Positions 24,508-35,600 of a stretch of DNA of 64,000 bases are shown piece after piece. Position numbers and translations under genes: made by a program. The notes beneath the pieces are model-generated. The model ran no database searches. It saw only the letters and a list, made by a program, of their open reading frames with translations, and was not told the origin of the DNA. Position 1 is the first letter of the stretch; each line of letters opens with the position of its first letter. This stretch comes from Petrolisthes cinctipes (taxonomy: Eukaryota; Arthropoda; Malacostraca; Decapoda; Porcellanidae). Location of the stretch: NCBI GenBank assembly GCA_033782935.1, contig JAWQEG010000470.1, positions 1,364,001 through 1,428,000 of the forward strand, written 5' to 3'.

Positions 24508-24683
24508 CAGAAGCAATCTGTACATGCCTACTCAGTGTTAGAGTATTTTCAAAATACAGGCCCAAAACATGCTGAAAATCGATATTTTAGATGCCCAAAG
24601 TCAATATGTGCATGTATCTTCTGTACCCGTTTATATCTCAAATTCAGGCTCAAAACATCCGAAAATTCAATATTTCGGGGTCC
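24508..24683 (+). repeat. Monomer type F (long, 176 bp), reference copy
   Basis: Long monomer that follows E. It has ctactcagtgttagag, aatacaggcccaaaacatgc, the diagnostic atattttagatgcccaaag, gtgcatgtatcttctgtac and caatatt with ggggtcc. It corresponds to C in the second trimer. This copy has the variants aacatccg and atttcgggg, repeated at 26512 in the 2004-bp duplicate. Confidence 0.92.
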
Positions 24684-25368
24684 CAGAAGCAATCTGTACA
24701 TGCCTACACAGTGCTAGAATATTTTCAAAATATAGGCTAAAAACATGCTAAAAATCGACATTTTAGGTGCCAAAAAATCGATATCTCAAATTCAGTTCCA
24801 AAACACCCGAAAATTCGATATTTAGATGTCCCAGAAGGTATCTGTACATGCCTACTCCGTGTTAGAGTATTTTCAAAATACAGGCCAAAAACATACTGAA
24901 AATCGATCTTTTAGGTGCCCAAAAGTCGATATGTGCATGCATCTTCTGTACCCGTTTATATCTCAAATTCTGGCCCTAAACACCCGAAAATTCGATATTT
25001 TGGGGTCCCAGAAGCGATCTGTACATGCCTACTCCGTGTTAGAGTATTTTCAAAATTCAGGCCCAAAACATGCTGAAAATCGATATTTTTGGTGCCTAAA
25101 GTCAATATGTGCATGTATCTTCTGTACCCGTTTATATCTCAAATTCAGGCTCAAAACACCCGAAAATTCAATATTTTGGGGTCCCAGAAGCAATCTTTAC
25201 ATGCCTACTCAGTGCTAGAATATTTTCAAAATATAGGCTAAAAACATGCTAAAAATCGACATTTTAGGTGCCAAAAAATCGATATCTCAAATTCAGTTCC
25301 AAAACACCAGAAAATTCGATATTTAGAGGTCCCAGAAGGTATCTGTACATGCCTACTCCGTTTTAGAG

Positions 25369-27372
25369 TATTTTCAAAATACATGCTCAAAACATACTGA
25401 AAATCGATCTTTTAGGTGCACAAAAGTCGATATGTGCATGCATCTTCAGTACCCGTTTATATCTCAAATTCAGGCTCAAAACACCCGAAAATTCAATATT
25501 TTGGGGTCCCAGAAGCAATCTGTACATGCCTACTCAGTGTTAGAGTATTTTCAAAATACAGGCCCAAAACATGCTGAAAATCGATATTTTAGATGCCCAA
25601 AGTCAATATGTGAATGTATCTTCTGTACCCGTTTATATCTCAAATTCAGGCTCAAAACACCCGAAAACTCAATATTTTGGGGTCCCAGAAGCAATCTGTA
25701 CATGCCTACACAGTGCTAGAATATTTTCAAAATATAGGCTAAAAACATGCTAAAAATCGACATTTTAGGTGCCAAAAAATCGATATCTCAAATTCAGTCC
25801 CAAAACACCCGAAAATTCGATATTTAGGGGTCCCAGAAGCGATCTGTACATGCCTACTCCGTGTTAGAGTATTTTCAAAATACAGGCCCAAAACATACTG
25901 AAAATCGATCTTTTAGGTGCACAAAAGTCGATATGTGCATGCATCTTCTGTACCCGTTTATATCTCAAATTCTGGCCCTAAACACCCGAAAATTCGATAT
26001 TTTGGGGTCCCAGTAGCGATCTGTACATGCCTACTCCGTGTTAGAGTATTTTCAAAATTCAGGCCCAAAACATGCTGAAAATCGATATTTTTGGTGCCCA
26101 AAGTCAATATGTGCATGTATCTTCTGTACACGTTTATATCTCAAATTCAGGCTCAAAACACCCGAAAATTCAATATTTTGGGGTCCCAAAAGCAATCTGT
26201 ACATGCCTACTCAGTGCTAGAATATTTTCAAAATATAGGCTAAAAACATGCTAAAAATCGATCTTTTAGGTGCCAAAAAGTAGATATCTCAAATTCAGTA
26301 CCAAAACACCCGAAAATTCGATATTTAGGGGTCCCAGAAGCGATCTGTACATGCCTACTCCGTGTTAGAGTATTTTCAAAATACATGCTCAAAACATACT
26401 GAAAATCGATCTTTTAGGTGCACAAAAGTCAATATGTGCATGCATCTTCAGTACCCGTTTATATCTCAAATTCAGGCTCAAAACACCCGAAAATTCAATA
26501 TTTTGGGGTCCCAGAAGCAATCTGTACATGCCTACTCAGTGTTAGAGTATTTTCAAAATACAGGCCCAAAACATGCTGAAAATCGATATTTTAGATGCCC
26601 AAAGTCAATATGTGCATGTATCTTCTGTACCCGTTTATATCTCAAATTCAGGCTCAAAACATCCGAAAATTCAATATTTCGGGGTCCCAGAAGCAATCTG
26701 TACATGCCTACACAGTGCTAGAATATTTTCAAAATATAGGCTAAAAACATGCTAAAAATCGACATTTTAGGTGCCAAAAAATCGATATCTCAAATTCAGT
26801 TCCAAAACACCCGAAAATTCGATATTTAGAGGTCCCAGAAGGTATCTGTACATGCCTACTCCGTGTTAGAGTATTTTCAAAATACAGGCCAAAAACATAC
26901 TGAAAATCGATCTTTTAGGTGCCCAAAAGTCGATATGTGCATGCATCTTCTGTACCCGTTTATATCTCAAATTCTGGCCCTAAACACCCGAAAATTCGAT
27001 ATTTTGGGGTCCCAAAAGCGATCTGTACATGCCTACTCCGTGTTAGAGTATTTTCAAAATTCAGGCCCAAAACATGCTGAAAATCGATATTTTTGGTGCC
27101 TAAAGTCAATATGTGCATGTATCTTCTGTACCCGTTTATATCTCAAATTCAGGCTCAAAACACCCGAAAATTCAATATTTTGGGGTCCCAGAAGCAATCT
27201 TTACATGCCTACTCAGTGCTAGAATATTTTCAAAATATAGGCTAAAAACATGCTAAAAATCGACATTTTAGGTGCCAAAAAATCGATATCTCAAATTCAG
27301 TTCCAAAACACCAGAAAATTCGATATTTAGAGGTCCCAGAAGGTATCTGTACATGCCTACTCCGTGTTAGAG
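25369..27372 (+). repeat. 2004-bp double hexamer, second tandem copy
   Basis: All marker variants of the first copy recur 2004 bp further on, including cccagtagcg at 26009 and atttcgggg near 26680. I see about seven differences, for example tgtacacg near 26128, cccaaaagc at 26187 and 27013, and aggcta for aggtta near 26237. The left edge lies just after ccgttttagag (25358-25370), which is ccgtgttagag in the first copy. Confidence 0.92.
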
Positions 27373-29813
27373 TATTTTCAAAATACATGCCAAAAACATA
27401 CTGAAAATCGATCTTTTAGGTGCCCAAAAGTCGATATGTGCATGCATCTTCTGTACCCGTTTATATCTCAAATTCTGGCCCTAAACACCCGAAAATTCGA
27501 TATTTTGGGGTCCCAGAAGCGATCTGTACATGCCTACTCCGTGTTAGAGTATTTTCAAAAATTCAGGCCCAAAACATGCTGAAAATCGATATTTTTGGTG
27601 CCCAAAGTCAATATGTGCATGTATCTTCTGTACCCGTTTATATCTCAAATTCAGGCTCAAAACACCCGAAAATTCAATATTTTGGGGTCCCAGAAGCAAT
27701 CTGTACATGCCTACTCAGTGCTAGAATATTTTCAAAATATAGGCTAAAAACATGCTAAAAATTGATCTTTTAGGTGCCAAAAAGTCGATATCTCAAATTC
27801 AGTCCCAAAACACCCGAAAATTCGATATTTTGGGGTCCCAGAAGGTATCTGTACATGCCTACTCCGTGTTAGAGTATTTACATAATACAGGCCAAAAACA
27901 TACTGAAAATCGATCCTTTAGGTGCCCAAAGTCAATATGTGCATGTATCTTCTGTACCCGTTTATATCTCAAATTCAGACTCAAAACACCCGAAAATTCA
28001 ATATTTTGGGGTCCCAGAATCAATCTGTACATGCCTACACAGTGCTAGAATATTTTCAAAATATAGTCTAAAACCATGCTAAAAATCGACATTTTTGGTG
28101 CCAAAAAATCGATATCTCAAATTCAGTCCCAAAACACCCGAAAATTCGATATTTAGAGGTCCCAGAAGGTATCTGTACATGCCTAGTCCGTGTTAGAGTA
28201 TTTTCAAAATACAGGCCAAAAACATACTGAAAATCGATCTTTTAGGTGCCCAAAAGTCGATATGTGCATGCATCTTCTGCACCCGTTTATATCTCAAATT
28301 CAGGCTCAAAACACCCGAAAATTCAATATTTTGGGGTCCCAGAAGCAATCTGTACATGCCTACTCAGTGCTAGAATATTTTCAAAATATAGGCTAAAAAC
28401 ATGCTAAAAATCGATCTTTTAGGTGCCAAAAAGTCGATATCTCAAATTAAGTCCCAAAACACCCGAAAATACGATATTTATGGGTCCCAGAAGCGATTTG
28501 TACATGCCTACTCCGTGTTAGAGTATTTTCAAAATACATGCTCAAAACATACTGAAAATCGATCTTTTAGGTGCACAAAAGTCGATATGTGCATGCATCT
28601 TCAGTACCCGTTTATATCTCAAATTCAGGCTCAAAACACCCGAAAATTCAATATTTTGGGGTCCCAGAAGCAATCTGTACATGCCTACTCAGTGTTAGAG
28701 TATTTTCAAAATACAGACCCAAAACATGCTGAAAATCGATATTTTAGATGCCCAAAGTCAATATGAGCATGTATCTTCTGTACCCGTTTATATCTCAAAT
28801 TCAGGCTCAAAACACCCGAAAATTCAATATTTTGGGGTCCCAGAAGCAATCTGTACATGCCTACACAGTGCTAGAATATTTTCAAAATATAGGCTAAAAA
28901 CATGCTAAAAATCGACATTTTAGGTGCCAAAAAATCGATATCTAAATTCAGTCCCAAAACACCCGAAAATTCGATATTTAGAGGTCCCAGAAGGTATCTG
29001 TACATGCCTACACTGTGTTAGAGTATTTTCAAAATACAGGCCAAAAACATACTGAAAATCGATCTTTTAGGTGCCCAAAAGTCGATATGTGCATGCATCT
29101 TCAGTACCCGTTTATATCTCAAATTCAGGCTCAAAACACCCGAAAATTCAATATTTTGGGGTCCCAGAAGCAATCTGTACATGCCTACTTAATGTTAGAG
29201 TATTTTCAAAATACAGGCCAAAAACATACTGAAAATCGATCTTTTAGGTGCCCAAAGTCAATATGTGCATGTATCTTCTGTACCCGTTTATATCTCAAAT
29301 TCAGACTCAAAACACCCGAAAATTCAATATTTTGGGGTCCCAGAAGCAATCTGTACATGCCTACACAGTGCTAGAATATTTTCAAAATATAGTCTAAAAA
29401 CATGCTAAAAATCGACATTTTAGGTGTCAAAAAATCGATATCTCAAATTCAGTCCCAAAACACCCGAAAATTCGATATTTAGAGGTCCCAGAAGGTATCT
29501 GAACATGCCTACTCCGTGTTAGAGTATTTTCAAATTACAGGCCAAAAACATACTGAAAATCGATCTTTTAGGTGCCCAAAAGTCGATATGTGCATGCATC
29601 TTCTGCACCCGTTTTTATCTCAAATTCAGGCTCAAAACACCCGAAAATTCAATATTTTGGGGTCCCAGAAGCAATCTGTACATGCCTACACAGTGCTAGA
29701 ATATTTTCAAAATATAGGCTAAAAACATGCTAAAAATCAACATTTTAGGTGCCAAAAAATCGATATCTCAAATTCAGTCCCAGAACACCCGAAAATTCGA
29801 TATTTAGAGGTCC
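27337..29813 (+). repeat. Chimera-rich zone, first 2.48-kb unit
   Basis: B27337, C27514 (177, one extra A), D27691 (B-like tail), B/F chimera 27839, A28015, B28163 (F-like tail), D28340, E28488, F28665, A28841 (147), B/E chimera 28988, B/F chimera 29165, A29341, B29489 (F-like tail), A29666. The B/F chimera starts as B (acatactg, aaatcgatcc) and switches to F/C sequence at cccaaagtcaatatg. Rare variants are gtatttacataatac (27876), ttcagactc, cagaatcaatc (28015), atagtctaaaac and cttctgcacccg. Confidence 0.87.
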
Positions 29814-31464
29814 CAGAAGGTATCTGTACATGCCTACTCCGTGTTAGAGTATTTTCAAAATACATGCCAAAAACATACTGAAAATCGATCTTTTAGGTGC
29901 CCAAAAGTCGATATGTGCATGCATCTTCTGTACCCGTTTATATCTCAAATTCTGGCCCTAAACACCCGAAAATTCGATATTTTGGGGTCCCAGAAGCGAT
30001 CTGTACATGCCTACTCCGTGTTAGAGTATTTTCAAAATTCAGGCCCAAAACATGCTGAAAATCGATATTTTTGGTGCCCAAAGTCAATATGTGCATGTAT
30101 CTTCTGTACCCGTTTATATCTCAAATTCAGGCTCAAAACACCCGAAAATTCAATATTTTGGGGTCCCAGAAGCAATCTGTACATGCCTACTCAGTGCTAG
30201 AATATTTTCAAAATATAGGCTAAAAACATGCTAAAAATTGATCTTTTAGGTGCCAAAAAGTCGATATCTCAAATTCAGTCCCAAAACACCCGAAAATTCG
30301 ATATTTTGGGGTCCCAGAAGGTATCTGTACATGCCTACTCCGTGTTAGAGTATTTACAAAATACAGGCCAAAAACATACTGAAAATCGATCTTTTAGGTG
30401 CCCAAAGTCAATATGTGCATGTATCTTCTGTACCCGTTTATATCTCAAATTCAGACTCAAAACACCCGAAAATTCAATATTTTGGGGTCCCAGAATCAAT
30501 CTGTACATGCCTACACAGTGTTAGAATATTTTCAAAATATAGTCTAAAAACATGCTAAAAATCGACATTTTAGGTGCCAAAAAATCGATATCTCAAATTC
30601 AGTCCCAAAACACCCGAAAATTCGATATTTAGAGGTCCCAGAAGGTATCTGTACATGCCTACTCCGTGTTAGAGTATTTTCAAAATACAGGCCAAAAACA
30701 TACTGAAAATCGATCTTTTAGGTGCCCAAAAGTCGATATGTGCATGCATCTTCTGCACCCGTTTATATCTCAAATTCAGGCTCAAAACACCCGAAAATTC
30801 AATATTTTGGGGTCCCAGAAGCAATCTGTACATGCCTACTCAGTGCTAGAATATTTTCAAAATATAGGCTAAAAACATGCTAAAAATCGATCTTTTAGGT
30901 GCCAAAAAGTCGATATCTCAAATTCAGTCCCAAAACACCCGAAAATTCGATATATATGGGTCCCAGAAGCGATCTGTACATGCCTACTCCGTGTTAGAGT
31001 ATTTTCAAAATACATGCTCAAAACATACTGAAAATCGATCTTTTATGTGCACAAAAGTCGATATGTGCATGCATCTTCAGTACCCGTTTATATCTCAAAT
31101 TCAGGCTCAAAACACCCGAAAATTCAATATTTTGGGGTCCCAGAAGCAATCTGTACATGCCTACTCAGTGTTAGAGTATTTTCAAAATACAGACCCAAAA
31201 CATGCTGAAAATCGATATTTTAGATGCCCAAAGTCAATATGTGCATGTATCTTCTGTACACGTTTATATCTCAAATTCAGGCTCAAAACACCCGAAAATT
31301 CAATATTTTGGGGTCCCAGAAGCAATCTGTACATGCCTACATAGTGCTAGAATATTTTCAAAATATAGGCTAAAAACATGCTAAAAATCGACATTTTAGG
31401 TGCCAAAAAATCGATATCTCAAATTCAGTCCCAAAACACCCGAAAATTCGATATTTGGAAGTCC
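29814..31464 (+). repeat. Chimera-rich zone, repeat of 27337-28987 at 2476-bp spacing
   Basis: B29814, C29991, D30167, B/F chimera 30315, A30491, B30639, D30816, E30964, F31141, A31317. It shares gtatttaca (30352), ttcagactc, cagaatcaatc (30491), atagtcta, cttctgcacccg and the atgggtccc start of the E region. Offsets are 2476 bp, or 2477 before the extra A in C27514. Confidence 0.89.
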
Positions 31465-32614
31465 CAGAAGGTATCTGTACATGCCTACTCCGTGTTAGAG
31501 TATTTACAAAATACAGGCCAAAAACATACTGAAAATCGATCTTTTAGGTGCCCAAAGTCAATATGTGCAAGTATCTTCTGTACCCGTTTATATCTCAAAT
31601 TCAGACTCAAAACACCCGAAAATTCAATATTTTGGGGTCCCAGAAGCAATCTGTACATGCCTACACAGTGCTAGAATATTTTCAAAATATAGTCTAAAAA
31701 CATGCTAAAAATCGACATTTTAGGTGTCAAAAAATCGATATCTCAAATTCAGTCCCAAAACACCCGAAAATTCGATATTTAGAGGTCCCAGAAGGTATCT
31801 GTACATGCCTACTCCGTGTTAGAGTATTTTCAAAATACAGGCCAAAAACATACTGAAAATCGATCTTTTAGGTGCCCAAAAGTCGATATGTGCATGCATC
31901 TTCTGCACCCGTTTATATCTCAAATTCAGGCTCAAAACACCCGAAAATTCAATATTTTGGGGTCCCAGAAGCAATCTGTACATGCCTACTCAGTGCTAGA
32001 ATATTTTCAAAATATAGGCTAAAAACATGCTAAAAATCGATCTTTTAGGTGCCAAAAAGTCGATATCTCAAATTCAGTCCCAAAACACCCGAAAATTCGA
32101 TATTTAGGGGTCCCAGAAGCGATCTGTACATGCCTACTCCGTGTTAGAGTATTTTCAAAATACATGCTCAAAACATACTGAAAATCGATCTTTTAGGTGC
32201 ACAAAAGTCGATATGTGCATGCATCTTCAGTACCCGTTTATATCTCAAATTCAGGCTCAAAACACCCGAAAATTCAATATTTTGGGGTCCCAGAAGCAAT
32301 CTGTACATGCCTACTCAGTGTTAGAGTATTTTCAAAATACAGACCCAAAACATGCTGAAAATCGATATTTTAGATGCCCAAAGTCAATATGTGCATGTAT
32401 CTTCTGTACCCGTTTATATCTCAAATTCAGGCTCAAAACACCCGAAAATTCAATATTTTGGGGTCCCAGAAGCAATCTGTACATGCCTACTCAGTGCTAG
32501 AATATTTTCAAAATATAGGCTAAAAACATGCTAAAAATCGACATTTTAAGTGCCAAAAAATCGATATCTCAAATTCAGTCCCAAAACACCCGAAAATTCG
32601 ATATTTAGAGGTCC
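31465..32614 (+). repeat. 1150-bp 7-mer, tandem repeat of 30315-31464
   Basis: B/F chimera 31465, A31641, B31789, D31966, E32114, F32291, A-like 32467. Each start is 1150 bp after its partner. The lengths 176+148+177+148+177+176+148 sum to 1150. Confidence 0.89.
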
Positions 32615-35600
32615 CAGAAGGTATCTGTACATGCCTACTCCGTGTTAGAGTATTTTCAAAATACAGGCCAAAAACATACTGAAAATCGATCTTTTAGGTG
32701 CCCAAAAGTCGATATGTGCATGCATCTTCTGTACCCGTTTATATCTCAAATTCTGTCCCTAAACACCCGAAAATTCGATATTTTGGGGTCCCAGAATCGA
32801 TCTGTACATGCCTACTCCGTGTTAGAGTATTTTCAAAATTCAGGCCCAAAACATGCTGAAAATCGATATTTTTGGTGCCCAAAGTCAATATGTGCATGTA
32901 TTTTCTGTACCCGTTTATATCTTAAATTCAGGCTCAAAACACCCGAAAATTCAATATTTTGGGGTCCCAGAAGCAATCTGTACATGCCTACTCAGTGCTA
33001 GAATATTTTCAAAATATAGGCTAAAAACATGCTAAAAATCGACATTTTAGGTGCCAAAAAATCGATATCTCAAATTCAGTCCCAAAACACCCGAAAATTC
33101 GATATTTAGAGGTCCCAGAAGGTATCTGTACATGCCTACTCCGTGTTAGAGTATTTTCAAAATACATGCTCAAAACATACTGAAAATCGATCTTTTAGGT
33201 GCACAAAAGTCGATATGTGCATGCATCTTCAGTACTCGTTTATATCCCAAATTCAGGCTCAAAACACCCGAAAATTCAATATTTTGGGGTCCCAGAAGCA
33301 ATCTGTACATGCCTACTTCGTGTTAGAGTATTTTCAAAATTCAGGCCCAAAACATGCTGAAAATCGATATTTTTGGTGCCCAAAGTCAATATGTGCATGT
33401 ATCTTCTGTACCCGTTTATATCTCGAATTAAGGCTCAAAACACCTGAAAATTCAATATTTTGGGGTCCCAGAAGCAATCTGTACAGTGCTAGTATATTTT
33501 CAAAATATAGGCTAAAAACATGCTAAAAATCGATCTTTTAGGTGCCAAAAAGTCGATATCTCAAATTCAGTCCCAAAACACCCGAAAATTCGATATTTAG
33601 GGGTCCCAGAAGCGATCTGTACATGCCTACTCCGTTTTAGAGTATTTTCAAAATACATGCTCAAAACATACTGAAAATCGATCTTTTAGGTGCACAAAAG
33701 TCGATATGTGCATGCATCTTCAGTACTCGTTTATATCTCAAATTCCGGCTCAAAACACCCGAAAATTCAATATTTTGGGGTCCCAGAAGCAATCTGTACA
33801 TGCCTACTCAGTGTTAGAGTATTTTCAAAATACAGGCCCAAAACATGCTGAAAATCGATATTTTAGATGCCCAAAGTCAATATGTGCATGTATCTTCTGT
33901 ACCCGTTTATATCTCAAATTCAGGCTCAAAACACCCGAAAATTCAATATTTTGGGGTCCCAGAAGCAATCTGTACATGCCTACACAGTGCTAGAATATTT
34001 TCAAAATTTAGCCTAAAAACATGCTAAAAATCGACATTTTAGATGCCAAAAAATCGATATCTCAAATTTAGTCCCAAAACACCCGAAAATTCGATATTTA
34101 GAGGTCCCAGAAGGTATCTGTACATGCCTACACTGTGTTAGAGTATTTTCAAAATACAGGCCAAAAACATACTGAAAATCGATCTTTTAGGTGCCCAAAA
34201 GTCGATATGTGCATGCATCTTCTGTACCCGTTTATATCTCAAATTCTGGCCCTAAACACCCGAAAATTCGATATTTTGGGGTCCCAGAAGCGATCTGTAC
34301 ATGCCTACTCCGTGTTAGAGTATTTTCAAAATATAGGCCAAAAACATGCTGAAAATCGATATTTTAGATGCCCAAAGTCAATATGTGCATGTATCTTCTG
34401 TACCCGTTTATATCTCAAATTCAGGCTCAAAACACCCGAAAATTCAATATTTTGGGGTCCCAGAAGCAATCTGTACAGTGCTAGAATATTTTCAAAATAT
34501 AGGCTAAAAACATGCTAAAAATCGATCTTTTAGGTGCCAAAAAATCGATATCTCAAATTCAGTCCCAAAACACCTGAAAATTCGATATTTAGGGGTCCCA
34601 GAAGCGATCTGTACATGCCTACTCGGTTTTAGAGTATTTTCAAAATACATGCTCAAAACATACTGAAAATCGATCTTTTAGGTGCACAAAAGTCGATATG
34701 TGCATGCATCTTCAGTACTCGTTTATATCTCAAATTCAGGCTCAAAACACCCGAAAATTCAATATTTTGGGGTCCCAGAAGCAATCTGTACATGCCTACT
34801 CAGTGTTAGAGTATTTTCAAAATACTGGCCCAAAACATGCTGAAAATCGATATTTTAGATGCCCAAAGTCAATATGTGCATGTATCTTCTGTACCCGTTT
34901 ATATCTCAAATTCAGGCTCAAAACACCCGAAAATTCAATATTTTGGGGTCCCAGAAGCAATCTGTACAGTGCTAGAATATTTTCAAAATATAGGCTAAAA
35001 ACATGCTAAAAATCGATCTTTTAGGAGCCAAAAAGTCGATATCTCAAATTCTGTCCCAAAACACCTGAAAATTCGATATTTAGGGGTCTCAGAAGCGATC
35101 TGTACATGCCTACTCCGTTTTAGAGTATTTTCAAAATACATGCTCAAAACATACTGAAAATCGATCTTTTAGGTGCACAGAAGTCGATAAGTGCATGCAT
35201 CTTCAGTACTCGTTTATATCTCAAATTCAGGCTCAAAACACCCGAAAATTCAATATTTTGGGGTCCCAGAAGCAATCTGTACATGCCTACTCAGTGTTAG
35301 AGTATTTTCAAAATACATGCCCAAAACATGCTGAAAATCGATATTTTAGATGCCCAAAGTCAATATGTGCATGTATCTTCTGTACCCGTTTATATCTCAA
35401 ATTCAGGCTCAAAACACCCGAAAATTCAATATTTTGGGGTCCCAGAAGCAATCTGTACATGCCTACACAGTGCTAGAATATTTTCAAAATATAGGCTAAA
35501 AACATGCTAAAAATCGACATTTTAGGTGCCAAAAAATCGATATCTCAAATTCAGTCCCAAAACACCCGAAAATTCGATATTTAGAGGTCCCAGAAGGTAT

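Larger units (their letters stand above)
23682..24683 (+). repeat. Canonical 1002-bp hexameric higher-order repeat (A-B-C-D-E-F)
   Basis: This is the cleanest example of the basic HOR: A 23682, B 23830, C 24007, D 24183, E 24331, F 24508, and the next A at 24684. The two halves, ABC and DEF, are each 501 bp and are diverged versions of one short-long-long trimer. Diagnostic differences recur through the window. A has cgacattttagg and atttagagg; D has cgatcttttagg and atttagggg. B has tgcccaaaag and attctggccctaaac; E has tgcacaaaag, cttcagtac and attcaggctc. C has atatttttggtgccc; F has atattttagatgccc. The same order recurs from about 21.8 to 27.3 kb and, with a 10-bp deletion in D, as 992-bp units around 42-49 kb. 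Confidence 0.93.
23365..25368 (+). repeat. 2004-bp double hexamer, first tandem copy
   Basis: Two hexamers long. Marker variants: gtgaatgtatc (23606), aaaactcaat (23661), cccagtagcg (24005), tagatatctc with agtacc (24278-24298), gtcaatatgtgcatgcatc (24424), aacatccg with atttcgggg (24655-24680), cagttcc (24793), ggtgcctaaag (25091), caatctttac (25190). Confidence 0.92.
21826..27336 (+). repeat. Regular hexamer zone
   Basis: Starts: B21826, F22003, D22179, E22327, F22504, A22680, B22828, C23005, D23181, E23329, F23506, A23682, B23830, C24007, D24183, E24331, F24508, A24684, B24832, C25009, A-like 25185, E25333, F25510, A25686, B25834, C26011, D26187, E26335, F26512, A26688, B26836, C27013, A-like 27189. 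Spacing is 501 or 1002 bp almost throughout. None of these D monomers has the 10-bp deletion common elsewhere. Confidence 0.92.
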
